NCBI GenBank assembly: GCA_026707545.1
Contig: JAPOWR010000001.1
Span: 1,889,778-1,953,777 of the forward strand
Direction of reading: 5' to 3'
DNA: 64,000 bases
Source of the DNA: Acidobacteriota bacterium
GTDB lineage: Bacteria > Acidobacteriota > Thermoanaerobaculia > Multivoradales > Multivoraceae
Numbering within the stretch: the first letter of the stretch is position 1; the number at the start of each line of letters is the position of its first letter. Shown piece after piece: positions 1 through 8,169 of this stretch. The position numbers and the translations under genes are program-made. The notes beneath the pieces are model-generated. The model saw only the letters and a list, made by a program, of their open reading frames with translations, had not been told where the DNA came from and made no database searches.

Positions 1-504
1 CGCCGTGTCCGGGTTGCCCTCGAAGAGCTCCGGATAGACGATTCGGTCCGAGAACGCGCAGCCAACCGGAAACGTGTCGCCGACCACCGCCCACTGCGGC
101 TCGCCCCACAGGCAGAGCACCTTGCCCAGGTCGTGTATCAGTCCGGCCAGCACGAACCAGTCCGGATGGCCGTTGGCCCGGATCGCCTCGGCCGTCTGCA
201 GCAGGTGGTCGAGCTGCGAGAGGTCCAGATCCGGGTCCGAGTCGTCCACCAGCGTGTTCAGGAACTCGAGCGCCTCCCAGGCCGGGAGTTCAGCCCGGTC
301 GAGCGTGAGGTACTCCGCCTTCTTGTCCTGAACGAAGTCCCAGGTCTGGTGGCGGTGGTTCAGCCGGTAGAACTCGCGCACCGTGTCACGGGGCGGCTGT
401 TCGAAGTCCCGGTAGTCCTCGCGGCGCTTTCCGCCGGCCTCCGCCGGCTCGGGATAGAGTTCCGCCACGAAGTCGTCCCAGTCGTCGAGTCGCTCGAGCG
501 GCAT
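1..504 (-). CDS. myo-inositol oxygenase (MIOX), 3' part cut by window edge
   Basis: Non-haem di-iron oxygenase that opens myo-inositol to D-glucuronate in the cytoplasm. The visible 168 residues start at an ATG (complement of 502-504) and run off the left edge with no stop. The MIOX core is clear: FYRLNH near residue 45, then the stretch [33 protein letters not shown] and [15 protein letters not shown]. In the known animal enzymes the metal ligands come from the Asp of DDSD, the His of DH..QTAE and the HD of IHDLGK, and all are present. The metal ligands of the C-terminal half lie outside the window. MIOX is mainly eukaryotic and patchy in bacteria, so the gene may be acquired. It is transcribed away from the next gene. 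Confidence 0.92.
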   Translation of the reverse strand, partial: MPLERLDDWDDFVAELYPEPAEAGGKRREDYRDFEQPPRDTVREFYRLNHRHQTWDFVQDKKAEYLTLDRAELPAWEALEFLNTLVDDSDPDLDLSQLDHLLQTAEAIRANGHPDWFVLAGLIHDLGKVLCLWGEPQWAVVGDTFPVGCAFSDRIVYPELFEGNPDTA

Positions 505-578
505 CAGGGACCTACGCTAGCAGCCGCAGATCGCGGTCAGCAGGGTCGACGAAACACGGTCCAGGACGGTAGAGCACG

Positions 579-947
579 ATGTCCTATCTCGCCTACAAGC
601 TGCTGCATGTGCTCGGTGCGCTGCTGGTGCTGGCGGCAGCCGGCGGTGTCGCCCTCCACGCCGCGAACGGTGGCCGGCGCGAGGACAACGATCTGCGGGG
701 CGTCCTCGCTTCGATGCACGGCATCGGCCTGGTCCTGAGCGTCGTGGCCGGCTTCGGCCTGCTGGCCAAGCTCGGAGCAGGCGCCATGCCGCCGCCATGG
801 GCCTGGGCGAAGCTCGTGATCTGGCTCTTCTTCGGAGCCGCGCTGACGCTGCCCTACCGCAGCACCTCGCTGGCGAGAGCACTCGTCATCGCACTGCCGC
901 TCCTGGCCGCGATCGCCTCCTACCTGGCGATGTACAAGCCGTTCTAG
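579..947 (+). CDS. small four-TM membrane protein of unknown function
   Basis: The 122-residue product is almost entirely hydrophobic. Likely membrane helices lie at about residues 5-28, 45-66, 71-90 and 96-118, joined by short loops, one basic and glycine-rich (around NGGRRED). No enzyme motif or family signature was recognised. The start is the ATG at 579, which precedes the first helix, and only a weak ribosome binding site is visible. It diverges from the inositol oxygenase gene across a 74-bp gap and converges on the selenoprotein gene. Coding status rests on the regular helix pattern and reading-frame length, and function is unknown. Confidence 0.75.
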   Translation: MSYLAYKLLHVLGALLVLAAAGGVALHAANGGRREDNDLRGVLASMHGIGLVLSVVAGFGLLAKLGAGAMPPPWAWAKLVIWLFFGAALTLPYRSTSLARALVIALPLLAAIASYLAMYKPF

Positions 948-1237
948 GCCGGCTTCCGCCCGCGCCGACGCGCCCGGCAGCGCGCCCCGAGGACCCGGTC
1001 AGGTTCCGGTCAGCAACAGGTCAGCCCCAGGTCCGCGACCGATCGCGAGAATGACGTCCAGAACGAACCGATCGGGGAATCCGCCTGTAACCCCAGTTGT
1101 TTCTTTTCGTAGACAAGGTCGGGTTCGTGCCCTAAAGGGGCAAGGCACGGATCCGGTCGGCGTCGGGCGGTGCGAGCGTGTCGTGCCGCCCGGCGCCACT
1201 CTTCCTGACGACTCTGACCACCAATCCGGAGCCGCGG
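948..1237. other. non-coding gap, no feature supported
   Basis: About 290 bases between two convergent genes. ORFs here on both strands are arginine- and proline-rich shadows with no family signal. A short 4-bp hairpin at 1129-1141 (GCCC/GGGC) is too weak to call a terminator. No tRNA fold was found. Confidence 0.4.
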
Positions 1238-2134
1238 TCAAAGGAAGACGCAGGTGGGGCAATCGCCTGCGTCCTGCGCCAGCCCGCGGTCGGCTTCGCA
1301 CTGGTAGACCGGTTCAGCCGAGCGTTCTGTCCTCGTATCGCCACCCTCCATCACTTCCCGCTTCCAGTCGTCGTCGTCCGACCAACGGAACGGCAGCATC
1401 TTGACCGCTCCCGGTGTATCCAGCTCGTCGAGGGCGGCGAGAGACGCCATCATGATGTCCCGCTGCAGGTGAGCGTCCAGCGCCTTGCCCGTCGTGTGCC
1501 CCAGCGGATAGTCGAGAAACACGGCGCGGGGAGGATTGACCGATCTCGTAATCGAGAACGCCGACGTCATCGAGAGTGTCGGAATGCCGTCCGCCTCGAC
1601 GCGGCGGGCTATCAGTCCCACGGACTGATGACAGACCGGTCACACCGGGACCAACAACGCGAGATCAACCTGGTCCTCCGCAAGCCGGCGGCTCACTTCC
1701 GGTGCCAGCGTGTCGCGTACCCGACGCGCCGAGTAGATGCCTCCCATGAAGGTGTAGGCGCGGGGGGACAACTCCCCGATCACGCCATCCCGCGCCAGAG
1801 CGCGCAGCGTGTCGACGGGAAAGACCACGTTCGGATCGATCCGGGCGTCCGTCTGGTCGTAGGCGAAGTGGCTCGTCCGCAGCTCCGCCGCAGGTACACC
1901 GGTGTCGATGATGCGCAGGGAAAGGTCGTCCCGATGATGGAAGGCGACCTGTCCCGTCCGATACACGCCTCCGGAGGCCACCAGGGCGACCCGACACTCC
2001 GCAAGCGGCTTTGTCAGCCGCGCCCACGAGGGGGGATCGACGCTCTGGACCCACCGGTAGGGTTCGTGTCCAAGGCTCGAGTACAGCTCCCGGGTGCGAA
2101 CGATGTGGTCGACCGGCCCTCTTCGTGTTCCCAT
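1238..2134 (-). CDS. PrdB/GrdB-like selenoprotein (glycine/sarcosine/betaine reductase selenoprotein B family) with in-frame TGA as Sec
   Basis: Two minus-strand ORFs in the same frame (2134-1640 and on to 1238) are separated only by one TGA at 1640-1642. Read as selenocysteine, this gives one 298-residue protein with Sec at 165 in the redox motif U-P-V-C, followed by HQ, a variable pair, GLIAR, then GIPT. Family hallmarks continue across the TGA: FMGGIYS and LLVPV before it, FLDYPLGHTTGK after it. A CPTC motif at the C-terminus could be a second redox site. Conservation on both sides of the TGA argues against a pseudogene. An 8-bp perfect hairpin sits 10 nt after the TGA (separate entry). 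The family includes GrdB and PrdB of glycine and proline reductases. Marine bacteria carry shorter homologues of unknown substrate, so this is probably not a classical fermentative reductase. It diverges from msrB across 47 bp. Confidence 0.87.
1611..1629 (-). promoter_or_regulatory. bSECIS-like hairpin after the Sec TGA
   Basis: On the minus strand ATCAGTCC and GGACTGAT form a perfect 8-bp stem around a 3-nt loop GTG. The stem begins 10 nt after the TGA at 1640-1642, and the loop lies about 19 nt after it. Bacterial SECIS elements sit directly downstream of the Sec codon inside the coding region, with a G near the start of the apical loop at a comparable distance, and this hairpin fits. SelB recognition is inferred, because selA, selB, selC and selD are not in the window. 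Confidence 0.7.
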
Positions 2135-2181
2135 GTTCCCGATTCTGCCTCAAACCGGACGCGGCGATAGGATGCAGCCGA

Positions 2182-2652
2182 ATGAGCGATGACCGCCCGC
2201 GGCCTGCGGAACCCGGCTCTGAAGGCGTCCCGCAGAACGAGCGGATCGACCTGGCCGAATCCGAGTGGCGCGCCAGACTGGCTGACGGCGAGTTCCGCGT
2301 CCTGCGCCAGGAAGGGACGGAACGGGCCTTCACGTCGCCGCTCAACGGGGAACATCGGGACGGCGTCTTCGTCTGCGCAGGGTGCGGGGCCGAACTGTTC
2401 CGCTCCGAGTGGAAGTACGAGAGCGGCACCGGTTGGCCCAGCTTCTACGAATCGATGCCCGGCGCGGTCGAAACGAAACGCGACTTCAAGCTGTTCGTGC
2501 CGCGAACCGAGTACCACTGCGCCCGCTGCGGTGGACATCAGGGCCACGTGTTCAACGACGGTCCCGCGCCAACGGGGCTGCGTTACTGCAACAATGGAGT
2601 CGCCCTGCGCTTTCGGCCGGCCAAGCACCCCGCCCCAGCCAAGGAGGACTGA
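2182..2652 (+). CDS. msrB: peptide-methionine (R)-S-oxide reductase MsrB
   Basis: Reduces methionine-R-sulfoxide in proteins using thioredoxin, in the cytoplasm. The 156-residue protein shows both zinc CxxC pairs (CAGC near residue 67 and CARC near 114), the WPSF segment, the GHVF segment after CGGHQ, and the catalytic Cys in RYCNNGVALRF (the family usually has RYCxNSASLRF). The start is the ATG at 2182; an upstream extension of the frame has no family similarity. Two bases after its stop comes the esterase ATG, whose ribosome binding site AAGGAGG overlaps the end of this gene. It diverges from the selenoprotein gene, so the two thiol/selenol redox genes share a 47-bp promoter region. Confidence 0.95.
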   Translation: MSDDRPRPAEPGSEGVPQNERIDLAESEWRARLADGEFRVLRQEGTERAFTSPLNGEHRDGVFVCAGCGAELFRSEWKYESGTGWPSFYESMPGAVETKRDFKLFVPRTEYHCARCGGHQGHVFNDGPAPTGLRYCNNGVALRFRPAKHPAPAKED

Positions 2653-2654
2653 AC

Positions 2655-4262
2655 ATGTCGCCCACCCTGAACACCCGCCACGCAGCGGCCGGGGTTTCCG
2701 CAGCCCTCGCACTGATGCTGGCCTGTGGCGGCGAATCGGTCGAGCCCCTGACGTCGACGGTGGCGACGGAGTCGGGCGTCCTCGAGGGTGTGACGCTTCC
2801 GTCCGGAGTTCTCAAGTTCAGCGGCGTACCCTACGCGGCGCCGCCGGTCGGTGACTTGCGCTGGAAGGCTCCCCAGCCGGTCGCGGCCTGGGAGGGAAGC
2901 CGCGACGCGACCGTCTTCTCATCGAGCTGCTGGCAGCCGCTCTCTCCCCCCGGCTCGTTCTACGAGTCCGGCGACATCGAGCGCAGCGAGGACTGTCTCT
3001 ACCTGAACGTCTGGACCAGCGCCGAACACGCCGAGGCCGCGTTGCCGGTCATGGTCTGGATCCACGGCGGCGGACTCCAGACCGGCTCTGGCAGCACCAC
3101 TCTCTACGACGGAGAGAGGCTGGCGAGACAGGGTGTGGTTCTGGTGACGATCAACTACCGGCTCGGGCCGATCGGCTTCATGGCCCATCCGGAACTCTCG
3201 GCCGAAAACGAATCGGGAGCCTCCGGCAACTACGGCATCCTCGACCAGGTCGCCGCACTCCAGTGGGTGCAGGCGAACATTGCGAGCTTCGGCGGGGATC
3301 CGGGTCGGGTCACGATCTTCGGCGAGTCGGCCGGCTCCTGGAGCGTCAACTACATGACCGCGACGCCATTGGCGGCAGGCCTGTTTCAACGTGCGATCGG
3401 GCACAGCGGCGGCGTTTTCTGGCCCATGCCCCGGCTTGCGGACGCGGAGTCCGAGGGCGTGCGGGTGGCCGACCGGCTCGCCGCCAGCGACCTCGAGGCA
3501 ATGCGCGCCGCTTCCGTCGAGGAGGTCTACCAGGCGGCGAGCGAAGCCGAAGCACTACAGTACATCGGCATCAACGACGGTCACGTCTTTCCGCGCGACA
3601 TCTACGACATCTTCGCGGCCGGCGACCAGAACGATGTCGACACGATCGTCGGCTTCAACAGTGACGAAGGCACGGCCCTCTTTGCGGGCACCGGCACAGT
3701 CACTCTCGCCGACTATCGCCAGTCGCTCGAGGACACTTACGCCGAACACGCCGACGCGATGTTCTCGGTCTATCCCGCCGAGACCGAGGAACAGGCGCGC
3801 GTGGCTTCCTATGAGAACACGGCCGACAACTTCTTCGCCTGGCAGATGCGAACGTGGGCCCGTCTCCAAAGCAGTACCGGCTCAAGCCCCGCGCGCATGT
3901 ACTACTTCTCGCGCGTTCCGCCCTGGGACGAAGCCGAGAGGTACGGCTCGTACCACGCTGCAGAGATCATCTACGCCTTCGACAATCTTCACCGGAGCGG
4001 CGAGATGCGTGACGGAATCGGGCCGTTCAATCATGCCTGGGACGACACCGACCGGGCGCTGGCCAGCACGATGTCGGCCTACTGGGTCAACTTCGCCGCC
4101 ACCGGCGACCCGAACGGGGACGGACTGCCCAACTGGCCGGTGTACGACCCGAGCGCCGACGGCGTTCTCGAACTCGGAGATACGATCGGCGTGATCCAGG
4201 ACCTGCTCAAGGATCGACTCGACGTTTTCGACGCTTACTACGAGAGCCTGCGGGGCGGCTAG
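2655..4262 (+). CDS. type B carboxylesterase, predicted lipoprotein
   Basis: Alpha/beta-hydrolase of the carboxylesterase/lipase family that hydrolyses carboxylic esters, here predicted to be tethered to a membrane outside the cytoplasm. The 535-residue protein starts at the ATG at 2655 behind AAGGAGG. A lipobox LMLAC puts the lipidated Cys at residue 24. The oxyanion segment HGGG is near residue 138. The nucleophile is Ser225 in GESAGS, the acid is Glu338 in NSDEGT and the base is His434 in SYHAAE, all in the spacing normal for the family. The C-terminal FAATGDPN..WP block is typical too. It is closely coupled to msrB. Substrate is unknown. Confidence 0.93.
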   Translation: MSPTLNTRHAAAGVSAALALMLACGGESVEPLTSTVATESGVLEGVTLPSGVLKFSGVPYAAPPVGDLRWKAPQPVAAWEGSRDATVFSSSCWQPLSPPGSFYESGDIERSEDCLYLNVWTSAEHAEAALPVMVWIHGGGLQTGSGSTTLYDGERLARQGVVLVTINYRLGPIGFMAHPELSAENESGASGNYGILDQVAALQWVQANIASFGGDPGRVTIFGESAGSWSVNYMTATPLAAGLFQRAIGHSGGVFWPMPRLADAESEGVRVADRLAASDLEAMRAASVEEVYQAASEAEALQYIGINDGHVFPRDIYDIFAAGDQNDVDTIVGFNSDEGTALFAGTGTVTLADYRQSLEDTYAEHADAMFSVYPAETEEQARVASYENTADNFFAWQMRTWARLQSSTGSSPARMYYFSRVPPWDEAERYGSYHAAEIIYAFDNLHRSGEMRDGIGPFNHAWDDTDRALASTMSAYWVNFAATGDPNGDGLPNWPVYDPSADGVLELGDTIGVIQDLLKDRLDVFDAYYESLRGG

Positions 4263-4402
4263 AACCGCCCAGCGGCCCGTTTTGTGCTAGCGTGCCGCAC
4301 CCAAGGCAGTGGGTACAGAGCTCACGCGGCGAACCAGGATGCGCCTGTCGTTCTCGAGCGTTGATTGATGTGGAACCCCGACGCCGAGCACAGGAGCAGC
4401 AG

Positions 4403-4666
4403 ATGGCAGTGAGAATCTACGTGGGCAACCTGCCCTTCGACACGACGGAAGAGGCGGTGCGGAATCTCTTCCAATCCTACGGCGATGTCTCCGAGGTCTC
4501 GCTGATCAACGACCGGGAAACCGGACGTCCCCGGGGGTTCGGTTTCGTCGAGATGGCGACCGGCGGCCCGGAAGCCATCTCTGCTCTGGACCAACAGCAG
4601 TTCGGCGGCCGGACGCTCCGCGTCAACGAGGCCAGACCCCGCGAGGAGCGGCGGCCCCGCTGGTAG
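4403..4666 (+). CDS. RRM-type RNA-binding protein
   Basis: An 87-residue protein made of a single RNA recognition motif. RNP2 is IYVGNL at residues 4-9 and RNP1 is RGFGFVEM near residues 44-51, followed by a short basic tail. Such small single-RRM proteins occur in many bacteria (Rbp-like) and bind single-stranded RNA; in cyanobacteria some are cold-regulated. The start is the ATG at 4403, since the longer upstream reading is not RRM-like. The 140 bases between the esterase stop and this start may hold its own promoter and leader, but I see no clear motif. It converges on the next gene. Confidence 0.93.
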   Translation: MAVRIYVGNLPFDTTEEAVRNLFQSYGDVSEVSLINDRETGRPRGFGFVEMATGGPEAISALDQQQFGGRTLRVNEARPREERRPRW

Positions 4667-4714
4667 GCGGCCCGGCAACGAAGCAACGCGGAGCCACCTC
4701 CTGCGGGCGTTCCG

Positions 4715-5440
4715 CTACATCACCGGATTGAAGAACTGCGCGATCGCGATGTCGGGCAGCGGCGACGGCTTGAGTTCGATGATCTCGTCGCGCTCGCCGC
4801 CCTTGGACATCTTGAACGAGGCGTTGACGCGTGCCGGGGCATCCCAGAGCACGACCGCGAACTCACCGTTCTTCTCGATCGGGCCAGCGGCCGAGAACTC
4901 GCCGTCGCCGGACGTGATCGTGACCTCGCCTCCGCCCTTGACCGCCTTGCCCCGCTTGTCTTCGACCCGGCCGACGAGCACCGTGCGCACACCCTTCGTT
5001 TCCATCGACTCGCCTTCCCGGAACAGGATCGGATAGACCTGCTGGGAACCGCCGCGCTGCACCGCGACTCGCGTCAGCACGGAGCGGTAGCCGTCCCGCT
5101 CGAAGGTGATCCGCAGCACGATGCCTTCATAGTCATCCCGGCTGTATAGACGCCCCATGTTCCGCAGCAGATACGTCCCCGTCTTGCGCCCCTTGGCCCG
5201 CACTCTCGCCGCGGGCGAGTTGTCGTTCTGAAGCCAGATGTCGACATCGGAGAGCGGTTGTCCGCTCGAGTCCAGGATCGTCCCGAAAACGCGGGTGTTG
5301 TCACGGCCGCCGACCGCGCCAGTGACATCACCGCCACGCAGGTCGGCACCCGCATTGACCGGCTGTTCCTGGGCCAGCAAGGGCACGGCCACGAGCAGCG
5401 CTGGAGCGAGCAGCAACGGAAACAGATGTCTCTTCGTCAT
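4715..5440 (-). CDS. secreted protein with carboxypeptidase-regulatory-like folds
   Basis: A 241-residue exported protein with a signal peptide over residues 1-23 (hydrophobic PLLLAPALLVAVPLLAQ). Residues about 48-80 (VFGTILDSSGQPLSDVDIWL) read as the start of a carboxypeptidase regulatory-like beta-sandwich, and residues about 150-215 look like a second similar segment. No catalytic motif is visible. The ATG follows a good site, GGAGGAG, about 10 bases upstream. It is divergently arranged with the next gene over 73 bp. Acidobacteria encode many such small secreted beta-sandwich proteins, and the role is unknown. The acidobacterial comparison is general knowledge, not a search result. Confidence 0.8.
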   Translation of the reverse strand: MTKRHLFPLLLAPALLVAVPLLAQEQPVNAGADLRGGDVTGAVGGRDNTRVFGTILDSSGQPLSDVDIWLQNDNSPAARVRAKGRKTGTYLLRNMGRLYSRDDYEGIVLRITFERDGYRSVLTRVAVQRGGSQQVYPILFREGESMETKGVRTVLVGRVEDKRGKAVKGGGEVTITSGDGEFSAAGPIEKNGEFAVVLWDAPARVNASFKMSKGGERDEIIELKPSPLPDIAIAQFFNPVM

Positions 5441-5513
5441 TTTGATGGCGCCTCCTCCGCAGTCCTCAGGAGCGGACCGTGGAGACTATCAGCGCTGCGA
5501 CTAGGATGACGCC

Positions 5514-6896
5514 ATGCCGGTACCAGAACCCGATCCGGCTGCGCGGCCACGGCTGCGACAGATGTTGGCAGCGGCCGCCATCGGCGTTGCGGCGGCCGTG
5601 CTTCTGCTCCGATGGACGGCGCCCGACGCGGCCCCGGCCGCACTTGACGACCGCACCGCGGTCACTCCGCCACCTCTGCCGCCGAGGCCGGAGCCGACTC
5701 CCATCGCACCGCTGCCGCCACAGCTCAGCGATGCGCTCGATCTGATGGCCATCGGCCGGCTGCAGGAGGCTCAGCGCCTGATGCTCGACTTCAGTCGCGG
5801 TCCCGGAGCCGAAGCGCTGCCGCCAGAACATCAGGAGACGATGACGGCGATGCTCGGCCGGCTCGCGAACGATCCGGTGCTTGCCGCCGCCATCGAGCTG
5901 GAGGAGGGCTTCAAAGACGCCGACCTGAACCGGCTCCGCCGGACACTGGGCTCGCTGGCGCGGCAGCAGATGATCTCCCTGCGGCGCGATCCGCAAGCGG
6001 CCCGCCGCGTGGACGACGCACGGCGGTTGACCGCCGAGGTGGACGCCATCGAAGCCCGTCTCGCCAGCGACCGTCTGGCGGCGCTCCGGCTGGCTCAGGA
6101 CTTCCGTCGCCGCCACCCGAGATTCGCTGCCGGACTCGACTTCGAACGGCGGGCCGCCGCCGCCATCGACGAGACCGCCGGACGGTTGATCGCGGCGGAT
6201 CGCCTGGATGAAGCGAGAACCCTGCTGCTGGAACTCAAGGCCCTGCGCGGCGACCAGGCAGGGGAGAGTCCCCACGTCGAGGCCAAACTGGCTGCCATCG
6301 AGGCGGTCTTCAGGCGCCGCGACGACCTGGACGCCACGGTCCGCCAGATCGAGGTCCTCGGTTGGAAGAGGCCGCACGAGGCCCTGCAACTCCTTGCCGG
6401 GATGGAGCGCACTCCGGAGAACCGGGATCGCTTCGCCCAGTTGCAATCGACCCTCACGATGCTGATGGAGGATCTCGATCAGAACGGACCGGAGGTGGAG
6501 ATTCTGATCCCGGAGGACCCGGAGAAGGCTCCGGGCGTGTACGACAGAGACGAGGACGTCGTCCTGCGGGTACGCGCCATGGACGACTACGACGTCCTCT
6601 CGGTGAGGTTCTTCTGGCGCTGGTTCGACAAGGACGGCACTGGTGAGGTCGTCGAGGCAGCCCTGCGACCGGCGACGCCGACACCTATGCCCGTCCCAGC
6701 GGGCTCGGCGGGCGCCGCGACGGCTGAAGTGGAATTCGAGGTCACGATCTCCGTCGGCGAACATCAGGGCCGCAACCTGCAGTTCTGGGCCGAAGCGGCA
6801 GACCGCGGCGGTCGCGCTTCGCGAAGCGCCGAAGGCGAGCTCGCACCGGAACGCCGCGGCTTTCTCCGGCGGCTCGGTCTGCGGCGCGGACTATGA
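5514..6896 (+). CDS. membrane-anchored protein with helical repeats, function unknown
   Basis: A 460-residue protein with one N-terminal membrane anchor (about residues 17-36), a proline-rich linker (PPPLPPRPEPTPIAPLPP), a long alanine/arginine/leucine-rich alpha-helical region (about 65-330) that may be TPR-like, and a C-terminal part (about 345-440) of beta character. No catalytic motif was recognised. Its last four bases overlap the start of the DEAD-box helicase (ATGATGA at 6893), suggesting translational coupling, but the functional link is not evident. Confidence 0.75.
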   Translation: MPVPEPDPAARPRLRQMLAAAAIGVAAAVLLLRWTAPDAAPAALDDRTAVTPPPLPPRPEPTPIAPLPPQLSDALDLMAIGRLQEAQRLMLDFSRGPGAEALPPEHQETMTAMLGRLANDPVLAAAIELEEGFKDADLNRLRRTLGSLARQQMISLRRDPQAARRVDDARRLTAEVDAIEARLASDRLAALRLAQDFRRRHPRFAAGLDFERRAAAAIDETAGRLIAADRLDEARTLLLELKALRGDQAGESPHVEAKLAAIEAVFRRRDDLDATVRQIEVLGWKRPHEALQLLAGMERTPENRDRFAQLQSTLTMLMEDLDQNGPEVEILIPEDPEKAPGVYDRDEDVVLRVRAMDDYDVLSVRFFWRWFDKDGTGEVVEAALRPATPTPMPVPAGSAGAATAEVEFEVTISVGEHQGRNLQFWAEAADRGGRASRSAEGELAPERRGFLRRLGLRRGL

Positions 6897-8164
6897 TGAC
6901 GGCCGTTGTGTCGGACCATGGAAGCTCTCGGGCGGAAGATCCCGAGGTGCGGGACGCCCTCGCCGCGATTCCCCAACATCCTGTCGAGACCACGGATCGC
7001 GACTTTCTCGGCCTGGGCCTCGAACCGGCGGTTCTGGAGGTCGTAGCCCGGATCGGCTTCGAACACCCGACGCCGATCCAGGCTTCCGTGATTCCGGACG
7101 CGGTCGCCGGCAAGGATCTGATCGGCCTGGCGGAGACCGGCTCGGGCAAGACGGCCGCGTTCGTGCTGCCGATCGTGCAGCGCCTCCGGCGCGGCAGGGG
7201 GGTGCGCGGGCTGATCGTCTCTCCGACCCGGGAGATCGCCCTGCAGACGAAGGCCTTCCTGGACCTGTTCCGCAAGAGCCGCCTGCGCGTGAACTCCGCG
7301 TGCCTGATCGGCGGCGTGAAGATCGGACCGCAGTTCGACCAGTTGCGCAGAGATCCCGATGTCCTCGTGGTCACGCCCGGCCGGCTCCTGGATCACTCCG
7401 AACGGGGCACGGTGAGCCTGGGTGGAGTCGAGGAACTGGTTCTCGACGAGGCCGACCACATGCTCGACCTGGGATTCATGCCTCAAATCCAGCGCATCGT
7501 GAGCCAACTCCCGAGACAGCGGCACACCATGCTCTTCTCCGCCACCATGCCGCCGCCGATCGAACGCCTCGCGCAGCGGTACATGAAGGATCCGCTGCGC
7601 ATCGACCTTTCGCCCAAGGGCGCCGCGTCGGGGATCGAGCACCGCCTCTACCTGGTCGACGAGAAGGACAAGAAGCGCTGCGCGCTGGCCCTCCTCGACA
7701 AGGTGCCCGGATCGACCCTGGTGTTCACCAAGCGCCGATCCGACGCCGAGTGGCTCTGCCGGGTCCTCGAGCGCGGAGAGCACAGCGTCGCGCGCATCCA
7801 TTCCGACCGTTCGCAGCGGCACCGCGTCGCTGCTCTGGAGAGCTTCCGCGCCGGCCGCCACCGCATCCTCGTCGCAACGAACATCGCCGCTCGCGGCATT
7901 GACGTCGTGGGCATCGAGCACATCCTGAACTACGACCTCCCCGACACGCCCGAGGACTACATCCACCGGGCCGGGCGCACCGCCCGGGGCGCCGCCGAAG
8001 GCGTCGTGTCGTCGATCGGCACCTGGCTCGACAAGTCGCTGATCCGGCAGATCGAGAGCGCGCTCGGACACGCCCTGCCCCGCTGCGAGGCGGACGGCGT
8101 AGCCCCGTACCGAGAGATGCAGTCCCTCCAGGAGCGTCGCCGGCGTTCGCCGCTCCGCCGCTAG
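6893..8164 (+). CDS. DEAD-box ATP-dependent RNA helicase (RhlE-like)
   Basis: ATP-driven RNA duplex unwinding, used in ribosome assembly or RNA turnover. All core motifs are present over 423 residues: a Q-motif region (GFEHPTPIQ), Walker A AETGSGKT at 80-87, PTREIA, TPGR, DEAD at 185-188, SAT, then in domain 2 VFTKRR, ARGID and HRAGRTAR. The C-terminal tail is short and basic (RRRRSPLRR). The start is ATG 6893, inside the preceding stop; the second ATG at 6896 is equally possible. The MutS-like ATPase follows after 5 bp, so the three genes from 5514 are probably one transcript. The RhlE assignment is by general resemblance, and other DEAD-box subfamilies are possible. Confidence 0.95.
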   Translation: MMTAVVSDHGSSRAEDPEVRDALAAIPQHPVETTDRDFLGLGLEPAVLEVVARIGFEHPTPIQASVIPDAVAGKDLIGLAETGSGKTAAFVLPIVQRLRRGRGVRGLIVSPTREIALQTKAFLDLFRKSRLRVNSACLIGGVKIGPQFDQLRRDPDVLVVTPGRLLDHSERGTVSLGGVEELVLDEADHMLDLGFMPQIQRIVSQLPRQRHTMLFSATMPPPIERLAQRYMKDPLRIDLSPKGAASGIEHRLYLVDEKDKKRCALALLDKVPGSTLVFTKRRSDAEWLCRVLERGEHSVARIHSDRSQRHRVAALESFRAGRHRILVATNIAARGIDVVGIEHILNYDLPDTPEDYIHRAGRTARGAAEGVVSSIGTWLDKSLIRQIESALGHALPRCEADGVAPYREMQSLQERRRRSPLRR

Positions 8165-8169
8165 GGCCG

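Noticed and set aside
1640..1642. The TGA as a plain nonsense mutation or frameshift in a pseudogene
   Set aside because: No frame change occurs, both halves keep family residues, the TGA is at the redox-motif position, and a SECIS-like hairpin follows.
1178..2170. 330-residue plus-strand ORF opposite the selenoprotein
   Set aside because: Arg/His-rich composition and no family signal. The minus strand carries conserved motifs on both sides of the TGA.
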